A stretch of DNA of 37,848 nucleotides from Candidatus Bathyarchaeota archaeon (GCA_005881615.1 VBBR01000169.1:1-37848), one strand, 5' to 3'; positions 7,143 to 14,425 are shown, counted from the stretch's first letter. Notes: generated from the sequence alone by a model not told the origin. Program-made: numbers and translations.

Positions 7143-7562
7143 ATGAGGCATGCCGACAAGTTGGATCTTATGAAGAAGGAAGCTGTGAAAACGGGTCTGG
7201 CGCCTCTAGGTCTTCCATTTTCGCCCGCTGTTAGATTCGGAGAATTGTTGTTTGTTTCGGGGCAGGGACCGATCGACAAAACTGGGAAAGTAATCCCGGG
7301 AGACATCAAAGTGCAGACAAGGGCTACTCTGGAGAATTTCAAGAGGATTATGGAGGCGGCAGGCTCCAGTATGGACTGCGTTCTCCAGACTACGGTCTAC
7401 CTCAAGGATCTGGCAGAATATTCTGCGATGAACGAGACCTACTCCAGTTTCTTCAACGACCCCAAGCCGGCGAGGACAACTGTTCAAGCGGGCGACCTGC
7501 TCTTTGGGATGAAAGTGGAGATCCAGGGCATTGCTTGTGTCCCTGAGAAACAGAAGAAGTAG
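7143..7562 (+). CDS. ridA: RidA/YjgF enamine-imine deaminase
   Basis: Hydrolyses reactive 2-aminoacrylate/2-aminocrotonate intermediates made by PLP dehydratases. The 139-residue product has the family core FVSGQGPID, the substrate-binding arginine R111 in KPARTTVQ and glutamate E126 in VEIQGIA. The N-terminus is about 9 residues longer than usual if ATG 7143 is used; ATG 7170 (MKKEAVKTG) would give a normal start. It is divergent from the threonine dehydratase gene, a direct functional pairing. The next gene's start overlaps its 3' end. Confidence 0.92.
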   Translation: MRHADKLDLMKKEAVKTGLAPLGLPFSPAVRFGELLFVSGQGPIDKTGKVIPGDIKVQTRATLENFKRIMEAAGSSMDCVLQTTVYLKDLAEYSAMNETYSSFFNDPKPARTTVQAGDLLFGMKVEIQGIACVPEKQKK

Positions 7563-7932
7563 TATCAGCAATCCTTCTCAGAGAGGGTCGTCCCTGAAGG
7601 ACAGCAAACACCAGTTCCTGTATCTTACTACCGAAGGTTGGAAGACGAAGACACCTCACAGAATCGAAATCTGGTATATCCGCCATCAAGGAAGATACTA
7701 CCTCGTATCGCAGTATCTTGATGAGGCTCACTGGGTGCAGAACATCATGAACCATCCACGAATCTCGTTTGAGGTAGACAGTGACAAGTACGTGGGACTA
7801 GGCCGAATCGTTGACCCCGAGGACGAACCAGAACTTGCAAGAAAAGTATCCGAGCTTATGGACGCAAAGTATCAGTGGAGCGATGGCCTCATCGTAGAAC
7901 TCCGACCCGAACCAGGAGCGATGCAGAAATGA
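7531..7932 (+). CDS. deazaflavin (F420)-type split-barrel oxidoreductase, Ddn-like
   Basis: The 133-residue protein has the split beta-barrel pattern of the Ddn/nitroreductase-like F420-dependent group: FLYLTTEGWKTKTPHRIEIW, then RYYLVSQYLDEAHWVQNIMNHPRISFEV. These are the usual cofactor-phosphate and barrel segments. The start must be TTG 7531 or GTG 7537, because no standard start exists between the ridA stop and the conserved domain; it therefore overlaps ridA by 26-32 bp and is probably coupled to it. The substrate is unknown. Flavin rather than F420 as cofactor is possible. Confidence 0.75.
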   Translation: MLVSLRNRRSSISNPSQRGSSLKDSKHQFLYLTTEGWKTKTPHRIEIWYIRHQGRYYLVSQYLDEAHWVQNIMNHPRISFEVDSDKYVGLGRIVDPEDEPELARKVSELMDAKYQWSDGLIVELRPEPGAMQK

Positions 7933-8013
7933 TCCTGAAGCTCATCTGAAGAATTCGTACCAATCTCTAGCGACCATTTGGACGATCACAGAAATGTGGA
8001 GAGAAAGAATCCC

Positions 8014-8200
8014 AGGTTCTGTTAACTCTTCGTCTGATGAGTTAGCTTCGGGGCATCGACTCCGGGGATTACCGTAGGCATCGGGTTCCCCTTCACTGCT
8101 TCAAATGCCCCGCCTTGCGCCTCCAGTAGGATGGGAGGCCGGGAACGTGCGAACCTCACCCGTCCCCGCCGAGACAGGTTAACAGCTGCTACCCTGTCCC
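8014..8200 (-). ncRNA. TnpB omega-RNA overlapping the tnpB 3' end (copy B)
   Basis: In this family the guide RNA scaffold comes from the 3' end of tnpB and the adjoining right end. Here helices pair TAACTC (8023-8028) with GAGTTA (8039-8044), and GGGGCAT (8050-8056) with ATGCCCC (8105-8111). Both are matched by compensatory changes in the copy at 5016. The predicted guide starts at 8013 and runs down the minus strand (GGGATTCTTTCTCTCCACA). The 5' limit of the RNA, about 8200, is a guess based on the extent of homology to copy A. Confidence 0.65.
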
Positions 8201-9227
8201 GGTCCATTACTACTCGACATTTACCACACCAGAGCTTGCGTTCTAGTTGTGTGTCTGATTGGAGTCTCTCCCCGCATCTCGGACAAGTCACACTGGAACC
8301 TCTGGTCTCGCTCCTGGACAAACGGATAACCGGTAGTCCAGCCCATCGCGCCTTGTACTCTATCTGCCGCTGAGCCTCTCCGAAGCTCCATCCGTTCATC
8401 CGGCCACGATACTTTCTACCCTGACCGTTACCCTTACGATAGAGGGACCGGATGCCCTCGATTTTCTCGAGAACTATTGCTGTTCTCCGCTGGACTGCCA
8501 GGGCGACGATCGTCTTTGTAGCGTTATGGAGCAGGTTACTAGTCCTAGACGTCCTTCGCTCTCCATACTTCGACGCTATTCTCGTTCTTATCCTGTCGTC
8601 GTTTCGTCTGAAAGAGGCGACGATACGCACCGAGGTCTTGGCTATTCCTACACACTTTGAGAGATCATAGTGACTTGTCTCTTGGTCGTTTCCGAACGTT
8701 AGATTGCGGAGATCACGGTCCACACCAACCGTGGAGGCACAGTTAACGGTGGGAGCATCCCGGGCGATGCAGAGACTCAGTCTGTTCCGGGTGAGAGTGA
8801 AAGAGCGAACCTTGACCCCTGACTGAGATATGATCTGGAGGGTATGATTGGTCAATGGAATGCTGAAACGTTTCCCTCTCGATACCGGAATTCTTAACCC
8901 TCCGTTCTCTATCTTGAATCCGTAGCAGGACACGAGTTGGGGTCTGACGGCGTATGGGGTCCTAGTGACATAACCTCTCCGGACAGACTTCTTCCTTGCC
9001 GCCAGGATTCCAGCGGCGCGTGATATTGCGCAGAGCTTGTAGTAGCTAGGGGAATCGTACTTGGCGAGCTGGTTGTATGAGAGGAGTGAGAGCTTTCTCA
9101 GCGATAACGCATCGTACAACAGACCGATACGCAGGGAATCGTTAACCATCCGTCTGAACAGGTCCAGCAACCGGAGAACACCAGCCACGGGAACATAGTA
9201 CTGCCAGACAGACTTGACAGCGAACAC
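8022..9227 (-). CDS. tnpB: TnpB RNA-guided nuclease (IS200/IS605)
   Basis: The 401-residue RuvC-fold nuclease is guided by omega-RNA and is the ancestral relative of Cas12. RuvC-I aspartate is D170 in GVDRDLRNLTFG, RuvC-II glutamate is E254 in IVLEKIEG, and RuvC-III aspartates are D342/D344 in MDRDRVAAVNLS. A zinc knuckle comes from C315/C318 and C334/C337. All catalytic positions are present and the frame is intact, so the protein looks functional. The start is GTG at 9227. The N-terminus lacks the common KRTYKYRLYPT motif but is like other archaeal TnpBs (VNDSLRIGL, SYYKLCAISRAAGIL). The stop overlaps the terminal hairpin of the omega-RNA. Confidence 0.92.
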   Translation of the reverse strand: MFAVKSVWQYYVPVAGVLRLLDLFRRMVNDSLRIGLLYDALSLRKLSLLSYNQLAKYDSPSYYKLCAISRAAGILAARKKSVRRGYVTRTPYAVRPQLVSCYGFKIENGGLRIPVSRGKRFSIPLTNHTLQIISQSGVKVRSFTLTRNRLSLCIARDAPTVNCASTVGVDRDLRNLTFGNDQETSHYDLSKCVGIAKTSVRIVASFRRNDDRIRTRIASKYGERRTSRTSNLLHNATKTIVALAVQRRTAIVLEKIEGIRSLYRKGNGQGRKYRGRMNGWSFGEAQRQIEYKARWAGLPVIRLSRSETRGSSVTCPRCGERLQSDTQLERKLWCGKCRVVMDRDRVAAVNLSRRGRVRFARSRPPILLEAQGGAFEAVKGNPMPTVIPGVDAPKLTHQTKS

Positions 9228-9336
9228 AACAAACGAGAAGCGCCATCATAGGCATAAGCCAGAGAGGCACCCGACGATAAGTTAACAGAGCCGAATCCCA
9301 CAAGGCTTATCTTGATTCCGCTCTCGCAGAAAACGC

Positions 9337-10146
9337 TTGAGAAAATTGGCAATTCGACATCTGGTCACAACAACCCTAGCAGCGTCAGCCATCATCTTTC
9401 TCTCAACCCTCAGCTTCGCGGCGGCACTTCCAGCACCCTCAATCATCGTTGCACCACGGATCCACGAAGCGAGCGTTAGCAGCACCAACTGGAGCGGATT
9501 CGCCGTTACAGGCTCCGCAGGATCTGTCAGCGACGCAAAAGGGTCTTGGGTGGTGCCAACGATCCAGGGCACATGTCCAGGCACTAATCAGTACTCTAGC
9601 TTCTGGGTCGGAATCGACGGGTACAGCTCAGGCACTGTGGAACAGACAGGAACTGACTCTGACTGCCAGAACGGGATTCCAACGTACTATGCTTGGTACG
9701 AGTTCTTCCCACATCCATCCTTCCTCATCAACAGCATCTCAGTCCATCCAGGAGACGTAATATCTGCAGAAGCACATGCGTCGGGCAACGGAAAATTCAC
9801 AGTGAGCATTACGGACACTACAACAAAACAGAGCTTTAGCACCTCGTCGACAGTTCATCGGGCACAACAGTCCTCGGCAGAATGGATCGCCGAGGCCCCA
9901 TCGAGCAGCGGCGGCATCTTACCTCTCGCAAACTTCGGAACAGTGAACTTCGGGCTCGACCACACCGGTGTGGGCAACACGTGCTTTGCTACGATCAACG
10001 GAAGTACGGCTGCTTTTGGAACGTTCGGTGCGAACGTTCAGAAGATAACAATGGTCACTAGCGGCGGCGCGACCAAGGCTTCGCCTTCGAACCCTTCAAC
10101 CGACAGCACTAGCTTCTCTGTATCATGGGTAAGTTCTGGTCCCTAA
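9337..10146 (+). CDS. secreted glutamic peptidase, family G1 (eqolisin)
   Basis: Acid-active endopeptidase family with a Gln/Glu catalytic pair. The N-terminus is a signal peptide (basic start, hydrophobic 10-30, cleavage near FAAALPA). The mature beta-sandwich begins at SSTNWSGFAV. The catalytic glutamine is Q103 in GTVEQTGTD, and the catalytic glutamate lies in the AEWIAEAP motif at 181-188. Family segments WVGIDGY and YYAWYEFFP are present. The 269-residue product has no extra domains. TTG at 9337 is the start. A terminator-like hairpin overlaps the stop. The family is best known from fungi and some acidophilic prokaryotes. Confidence 0.88.
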   Translation: MRKLAIRHLVTTTLAASAIIFLSTLSFAAALPAPSIIVAPRIHEASVSSTNWSGFAVTGSAGSVSDAKGSWVVPTIQGTCPGTNQYSSFWVGIDGYSSGTVEQTGTDSDCQNGIPTYYAWYEFFPHPSFLINSISVHPGDVISAEAHASGNGKFTVSITDTTTKQSFSTSSTVHRAQQSSAEWIAEAPSSSGGILPLANFGTVNFGLDHTGVGNTCFATINGSTAAFGTFGANVQKITMVTSGGATKASPSNPSTDSTSFSVSWVSSGP

Positions 10147-10167
10147 ACAGGGACCAACCCCCTTTTT
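10138..10167 (+). terminator. hairpin plus T-run after the eqolisin gene
   Basis: GGTCCC (10138-10143) pairs with GGGACC (10150-10155) around a 6-nt loop containing the stop codon, and five Ts follow at 10163-10167. This looks like an intrinsic terminator, although archaea often need only the T-run. Confidence 0.6.
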
Positions 10168-10222
10168 CCTCTGTCTGAATCTCCACATCCGAAGAGTTTA
10201 CTCTTATATCGAGCATCCAACC

Positions 10223-10693
10223 ATGCTTTCCAGAGAAGTGCTGTTGACGGTTTCAAGCCAGCTTTCAGTTGACAAGAACGTTGAGCTTATCGAGTTTCAA
10301 CGGCTGAAGGAATTGTCGGATACCGGCGCGGTCGAAGCTCTAGCGAAAGAGCTCGGCATCGTCTACGTTACCTCGATAACACGGGACGGCTGTTCAGGCT
10401 GTATGGAACAGAAGCCATTGTTCCGAGAACTTGCACGAAAGATGAAATCGGATCTCGGCGGAAACGTTCATTTCGCAAACGTTCATGTCCGGTATGCCGA
10501 AGACGATCGGAAGGAGTCTTGGAATAGCAAAAGAATCTTTCGACACGCCGCTTACCCAACGTATCTTGTGCATGTGAGATCCAAGAACGGCGTCCTCGAG
10601 GTCTACAGGGCAATTTATCCGAGTATGGAGGAGCTGGAGAAGCAGACGCGGGAATCCTTGGACCTAGCGAAGTTCTACAAAGATGCAGCTTAG
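10223..10693 (+). CDS. thioredoxin-fold protein with a CSGC motif
   Basis: The 156-residue cytosolic protein has a thioredoxin-like core: strand IVYVTSIT, active-site-like DGCSGCMEQKPLF (C-x2-C), helix FRELARKMKSDL, strand VHFANVHVRY, and a cis-proline segment AAYPTYLVHV. The C-terminal helix is charged (SMEELEKQTRESLDLAKFYK). No signal peptide is visible. This fits a redox-active disulfide protein or a peroxiredoxin-like helper; its partner is unknown. It stands alone between the eqolisin gene and a small minus-strand membrane protein. Confidence 0.7.
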   Translation: MLSREVLLTVSSQLSVDKNVELIEFQRLKELSDTGAVEALAKELGIVYVTSITRDGCSGCMEQKPLFRELARKMKSDLGGNVHFANVHVRYAEDDRKESWNSKRIFRHAAYPTYLVHVRSKNGVLEVYRAIYPSMEELEKQTRESLDLAKFYKDAA

Positions 10694-10710
10694 AAGATAC
10701 TAGAAACCAT

Positions 10711-10926
10711 TTAGCTCGTTGCAGCTTCGAGATCGTAGAGGCCTGCGAGAGCGTCCTGTAGCGGATGGTCGTCGAACAACCGGAAGAATCCGCCTAGGAC
10801 GAGGAATAGGCCGCCGAGCTGTAGGCTGAGGACCGCTCGCTGGTAGCCGAGTATCCGGGAACCTAGGAGGAGAGACGAGAGCGTCAGGGTAAGGCCGAGG
10901 AAGGCGACGAGCTTGGTCTTTAGCAT
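10711..10926 (-). CDS. small two-helix membrane protein, hypothetical
   Basis: The product of ATG 10926 is 71 residues with two hydrophobic helices (about residues 3-22, and 27-46 containing LQLGGLFLVLGGFF) and an acidic tail (YDLEAATS). An in-frame upstream ATG at 10965 would add 13 residues rich in Cys and Arg and is less likely. It is convergent with the thioredoxin-like gene. No family is recognised. Confidence 0.5.
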   Translation of the reverse strand: MLKTKLVAFLGLTLTLSSLLLGSRILGYQRAVLSLQLGGLFLVLGGFFRLFDDHPLQDALAGLYDLEAATS

Positions 10927-11763
10927 ACAAGCACTACAGCATCGATCACGAGATATGGAATGCAAGATTCAGCTATGATACTGACCCAACTTTCTCACGG
11001 AACTATAGTAAAAACGGGGAAGAGAGAAGGCACTTGCGCGTCGCGGGCCGCTTGAAATATACCTCCTCTTGTTAAGGGGGCCAGCTGCCTAACATTGACT
11101 CAGGGCGATTCTGTAGGATTCGAAAGAGACGATTTTCCTCCCTAGATCTCACTTTCACAGAGGTCCGCGGAGACCACTCATGCCGAGCAAACCGGTTGAG
11201 ACATACCCCCCTTTTTTCCTGGGACATTTTCTGTCCGGCACTGATAATGGGCGAGACAGGCTGATCAGGGCATCATCTGGGCTTCCATGGGTCAGTTGTT
11301 GTCTTGCGTTATCCCGGGATTCCCGAACGATTTTCAGGCTAGATTTTGTGGTTGGTTCAGATTCGAGATCGGGGCTTGTAATGGGCGATTCTCAATCGAT
11401 TCTCATTCCAGACCGGTCTTGCATCGCAGGACCAAAATCAGAATCTGGATCCTTTTTTTTCGCGACCCTGTTCATGTCGGGCTTGATTATGGGCTTGTTT
11501 CCATGAGACGGGCGTGTTTTTGACCTGTCCGGGTTTTTCGATCCCTATGGGTTTCCCCTGGGAATAAGCGTGGAAAATCGTGTTCTGGAAATCGCGGGCT
11601 TGGAATCGGGATCAGGGCTGATAAAAGGCGAGTTTTCCATGTCTTAGGCGACTTCTTGCTTCTCTTGTAGAGGGATCATGTACAATGGTGTGTTGTGTAG
11701 CCTGAAATGTGAGAGATAGCGTCGAAGAAGGCGATTGGGTCGTGTGGTTTCGACGGGTATGTC
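10927..11763. other. 837-bp gene-free region with a degenerate repeat
   Basis: Open frames here (for example 11180-11506) have low-complexity translations and no family features, so I treat them as non-coding. Two homopolymer T-runs (11209-11214; about 11453-11460) are present. A related 20-22 nt unit recurs at 11233, 11368, 11476 and 11611, which may have a structural or regulatory role. Confidence 0.55.
11233..11632 (+). repeat. degenerate dispersed repeat, about 22 nt, four copies
   Basis: Copies at 11233-11254 (GTCCGGCACTGATAATGGGC + GA), 11368-11387, 11476-11497 (GTCGGGCTTGATTATGGGC + TTG) and 11611-11632 (ATCAGGGCTGATAAAAGGCG + AG) share a core close to GTCGGGCTTGATAATGGGCG. Spacing is 135, 108 and 135 bp. 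Spacers are not conserved, so this is not a CRISPR array. A poly-T tract shortly precedes copies 1 and 3. Confidence 0.45.
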
Positions 11764-12318
11764 TTACCGGAACTTGTCAGGAAACTGCTTGACGATACCC
11801 TTGTAGAGCGCGTCCGCGAGAGTCAGTATCTCAGTGTAAATATCGTCAAAGGCTAAGATTGAATCCTTCCATTTCTTGCCGAGTACTGCCACAGCCTCCT
11901 TCTTCGTCAGATCAAGGTGCTGCTTCAACAAGTCGGAAACGTCGCGCCTAGGCCAGTTAGGGTTCGCACCGCTTAGGAACTTGGCAATCTCTTCTGCGTT
12001 ATCAGACCATTGCTTGTCTTCTTCCTGGAATTTCTGCTGGTTTCCATTCTTTGCAGCTCCGACGAGCTCGACGGCGATCTTGATGTGCTGTTTCAATAAA
12101 CCTGTAAGCTTGTTTCCGGCGTCCTTTCCATAGTACTGGGAGACAGCGTCGCCTATGTGCTCCTGATTCTTGAGCAATCTGTCTACAGCCGCATCAGCGT
12201 TTGCCGTGCCAAGTCCCGCGGCAATAATGTACTCGCGGGTATAGAATACATGGTCAGACCAGAGTTTACGCATCCCGACAGCGAGTGAGTGTTCCTTTTC
12301 ATTCATGGTAGTCTGCAT
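11764..12318 (-). CDS. conserved helical-bundle protein of unknown function
   Basis: The 184-residue, all-helical soluble protein has a recognisable conserved pattern: MRKLWSDHVFYTREYIIAA, then LLKNQEHIGDAVSQYYG, LTGLLKQHIKIAVELVGAAK, WSDNAEEIAKFLSGANPNWP and LLKQHLDLTKKEA. The repeated H-x-x-x-x (R/E) positions suggest a four-helix bundle that might bind metal, but no function is established to my knowledge. Similar proteins are common in soil bacteria, so transfer is possible. ATG 12318 or 12306 (MNEKEHS) may be the start. It is divergent from the eL22-like gene. Confidence 0.65.
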   Translation of the reverse strand: MQTTMNEKEHSLAVGMRKLWSDHVFYTREYIIAAGLGTANADAAVDRLLKNQEHIGDAVSQYYGKDAGNKLTGLLKQHIKIAVELVGAAKNGNQQKFQEEDKQWSDNAEEIAKFLSGANPNWPRRDVSDLLKQHLDLTKKEAVAVLGKKWKDSILAFDDIYTEILTLADALYKGIVKQFPDKFR

Positions 12319-12442
12319 GATCCGAACCGCTTCCGAATTTCACGTTCTCGCGTATTTAAGCGCGAAACATGCGAGAACCCTCAGTTGTCCGTGCGCAAGT
12401 CCCACCGTGAAAATTTGAGAACGAGAGAACAATTGTCTATAG

Positions 12443-12450
12443 GCTTAAAC
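12443..12450 (+). promoter_or_regulatory. TATA box for the eL22-like gene
   Basis: GCTTAAAC centres about 29 nt before the ATG at 12476, the spacing expected for a leaderless archaeal promoter. No Shine-Dalgarno sequence precedes the ATG, which fits. Confidence 0.5.
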
Positions 12451-12475
12451 CAGCAAGACGCGTTTTATTCCTATA

Positions 12476-12853
12476 ATGTCGAAACCTGTGTTGACCGTCG
12501 AGTTGAAAGCTTTGCAAGACCGCTCAAGCGAAGCGGCTCAATTTCTAAAATCCAAGGTCGAAGGGAAAATGAAGACCAAAGGAACGCAGCTCCAGATCGA
12601 AGGCGCAAAAACCAAAGAAGTCAAACTACTACTCCACAAGTTCCTCCACCACCAAGGGCTAAACCACTACAGGGTCCTCAGCCAGAGCGGGGTCCTGGAG
12701 GTCACCCCGCCAGAAAAACATGTAGTGCATGAACCGGAGCGCGTCGGGTCTCCACCGACTGCACCTCAAACGACCCCATACTATTTCCCGCAAACACCAG
12801 TTCTAACGACGGAGAAAAAGAAGAAGGCCAAACCCAAACACAAGCACGAATAA
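12476..12853 (+). CDS. small basic protein with eL22-like core
   Basis: The 125-residue protein has a core that follows the order of eukaryotic ribosomal protein eL22: a first strand VLTVEL, a helix ending FLKSKVEG, a strand GTQLQIEGAKTKEV (compare IERSKSKI in eL22), a helix LLLHKFLHHQGL (compare LTKKYLKKNNL), and YRVLSQSGVLEV (compare LRVVANS..YELR). The tail is proline-rich and ends in lysine/histidine repeats (KKKKAKPKHKHE), which suggests RNA binding. The homology call rests on my recall of the eL22 pattern, not a search. If correct, it is a ribosomal protein otherwise regarded as eukaryote/Asgard-like. Confidence 0.5.
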   Translation: MSKPVLTVELKALQDRSSEAAQFLKSKVEGKMKTKGTQLQIEGAKTKEVKLLLHKFLHHQGLNHYRVLSQSGVLEVTPPEKHVVHEPERVGSPPTAPQTTPYYFPQTPVLTTEKKKKAKPKHKHE

Positions 12854-12863
12854 CGCGGCAGCA

Positions 12864-13244
12864 CTAGTCCCCTTTCGCTGCCTCGCCTGCCTTCAAGGGA
12901 CCAACAATCTCCACCACGTACCCTTCGGGATCTTTAAACGCAGCGGACCGCGTCCCCCACGGCCGGTTCGCCGGAGGATCGTCAAACTTCACACCCTTAG
13001 ACTTGAGAGACGAGTAAACCTCATCGACATCATTAGCCTCCAGGTGCACCTCGATCGTTGAACGGGAGAGAGGCGGGGCCTTGGTGAGCCGATGAAAGGC
13101 GAGCCGGGACCCTTTAGTGTCGAACATGATGAAGTTCTCGTTCTCCTCGGCAACTGGAAGACCGAGAGTATCCTTGTAGAGCTTCTTCACCTGATCGAAA
13201 TGGACTGCCCAGAGTGTCAGGTAAGATAGCTTGCTAAGCCTCAT
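12864..13244 (-). CDS. VOC-family (glyoxalase/dioxygenase fold) protein
   Basis: From ATG 13244 the product is 126 residues, one VOC module pair: MRLSKLSYLTLWAVHFDQVKKLYKDTLGLPV, then FHRLTKAPPLSRSTIEVHLEANDVDEVY, RPWGTRSAAFKDPEGYVVEIVG. Candidate metal ligands are the H of the first half, an E in EVHLEAND and the E of VEIVG. The substrate is unknown; the family covers glyoxalases, dioxygenases and drug-binding proteins. An upstream in-frame ATG at 13319 would add 25 residues that do not look like the fold. It is convergent with the eL22-like gene. Confidence 0.8.
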   Translation of the reverse strand: MRLSKLSYLTLWAVHFDQVKKLYKDTLGLPVAEENENFIMFDTKGSRLAFHRLTKAPPLSRSTIEVHLEANDVDEVYSSLKSKGVKFDDPPANRPWGTRSAAFKDPEGYVVEIVGPLKAGEAAKGD

Positions 13245-13317
13245 GAAACCGGTCCTAACTTGCCTCGTGAGATTGCGACTATTAGCATATTCGGGGGCTA
13301 ATTGAGGATTCCAGAAC

Positions 13318-13539
13318 ATGACTCTATTAGGAGCGGCGACAGCGGTAGGTGGTATTAGTTTGACAAAATTTATGATGTCGCTTCGCGACGAGAACTATCG
13401 CGTCCTGACGGGGGCTGCGATAGACCGAGGAATTTCCGTGCAAGAACTTCTCCGAGCCGTAATCATACCAGACTGGGTCAAGGAGACTCCCCGAGGAATA
13501 GTCGCCGACAACTGGCCTTCTATCAGACCGCGTCGCTAA
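13318..13539 (+). CDS. small hypothetical protein, possible ribbon-helix-helix
   Basis: The conserved-looking part starts at ATG 13372/13375 (MSLRDENYRVLTGAAIDRG, then ISVQELLRAVIIPDWV) and has the strand-helix-helix spacing of small ribbon-helix-helix regulators. The 19 residues before it, from ATG 13318, may not be translated. It runs divergently from the VOC gene. No specific family is established, and DNA binding is inference. Confidence 0.45.
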   Translation: MTLLGAATAVGGISLTKFMMSLRDENYRVLTGAAIDRGISVQELLRAVIIPDWVKETPRGIVADNWPSIRPRR

Positions 13540-13617
13540 TCAACCCGAGGCCGACAACTCAGTCTTCTTTATTACTATCTTATTAGGGACGACTACGAAC
13601 GAGCCGGATGAAGAAAC

Positions 13618-13785
13618 ATGGCGAAACAAGTAACATGCGACTGCGGCTTCATGCTACGCACACCATCTGATGATGAACTAGTGAAACATGTCCAGCTTCA
13701 CGCAAAAGATGCTCACAGCATGGATCTCACTCGAGAACAAGCCCTAGCACGGGCCGTTTCGGTAGAAGCAACAATACAAGCCTGA
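13618..13785 (+). CDS. DUF1059-like small protein (55 aa)
   Basis: ATG 13618 opens a 55-residue frame beginning MAKQVTCDCGFMLRTPSDDE with H-x2-L-H-x5-H histidines after the CxC-G pair (VQLHAKDAHSMD). This is the pattern of the DUF1059 family of tiny proteins, probably metal-binding. Function is unknown. Confidence 0.7.
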   Translation: MAKQVTCDCGFMLRTPSDDELVKHVQLHAKDAHSMDLTREQALARAVSVEATIQA

Positions 13786-13977
13786 AAGTTCGGGGACCCC
13801 CGCCGGAAGCCTCCTTCTTCTTTATTTCACGTGTTCAGCTAGCGACCCGACCTCTAAAACATCACGTTAGCCAGAAGATATTGAACTTGGCCCAGTTACT
13901 TAGTCGGATCTAGACCCGGTCAGAGAACGATTTTCTTATCAGCGAGAATCTGCAGACTTGGTCTGAGGGCTTAGGAC

Positions 13978-14394
13978 GTGGGAAATAGTGAATCGTTTCT
14001 CGGCGGATTTCTCGCGAGAGGCCTCACCCATATCGGATATGGAATTTACTTCACAACGAGCAGACTGATGGGCATAGACCTAGGCGCGAACGGCGGTGGT
14101 GCCTTGGGCGGCACAATGGCCGGCTTTATCCACGGTGAGCTCATGCCGCAGCTCTCTCCAGAAGAGAGCGCCAAGACGATTACGGATCTCGAACGAATGA
14201 GGGACTTCGAGATGGAGAAGAATCAGATAAGTCGAATAGAACTCAAGAAACCGGGACTGCTCGGAACCGGCCATATCGTAATTACGCCGAAAGAGGGGAA
14301 ACCGGAGAAGATTACTCTGCGGCACCGGATAGCCTACGACAGACTAATGACACTCACGCAAGCGTTCAGCCCTGAACTAGTGAGATCGTCTTAG
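13978..14394 (+). CDS. conserved hypothetical protein with glycine-rich N-terminus
   Basis: The product of GTG 13978 is 138 residues. The first 50 residues are hydrophobic and glycine-rich (GGGALGGTMAGFIHGELM) and may associate with the membrane. The C-terminal half (ISRIELKKPGLLGTGHIVI, then TPKEGKPEKITLRHRIAYDRLMTL) reads as a small PH-like or antiparallel sheet domain, but this is a guess from strand pattern. I do not recognise the family. A palindrome (14409-14425) lies in the downstream spacer. Confidence 0.5.
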   Translation: MGNSESFLGGFLARGLTHIGYGIYFTTSRLMGIDLGANGGGALGGTMAGFIHGELMPQLSPEESAKTITDLERMRDFEMEKNQISRIELKKPGLLGTGHIVITPKEGKPEKITLRHRIAYDRLMTLTQAFSPELVRSS

Positions 14395-14408
14395 AACCTT
14401 TATTCCTA

Positions 14409-14425
14409 GCAAGCGAATCGCTTGC
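14409..14425. promoter_or_regulatory. 17-bp palindrome in the spacer
   Basis: GCAAGCGA and TCGCTTGC flank a single A. This perfect inverted repeat, 14 nt after the preceding stop, could be a 3' hairpin or an operator for the downstream membrane-protein gene. No T-run follows, so terminator function is less likely. Confidence 0.35.

Larger units (their letters stand above)
8014..9290 (-). mobile_element. IS200/IS605-type element with solo TnpB
   Basis: The element carries tnpB but no Y1 transposase tnpA, so it depends on a transposase elsewhere. The right end is placed at AGGTTCTGT (8014-8022), because this motif and the hairpin next to it are shared with the scar at 5016. The left end is less certain. 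A 9-bp inverted copy of TCTGTTAAC (8018-8026) occurs as GTTAACAGA at 9281-9289 and may mark it, although this family does not need inverted termini. The element sits between the F420-type oxidoreductase and the eqolisin gene, whose promoter region it may have entered. Confidence 0.7.

Noticed and set aside
7453-7755. 100-residue minus-strand frame across ridA and the F420-type gene
   Set aside because: It is the shadow of two well-supported plus-strand genes.
11180-11506. 108-residue open frame in the gene-free region
   Set aside because: The translation has low complexity and no family pattern; the region carries degenerate repeats and poly-T tracts.
11233-11632. Possible CRISPR array from the repeated unit
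   Set aside because: Copies are degenerate, and spacing is 108-135 bp rather than a constant short repeat-spacer pattern; no cas genes are present.
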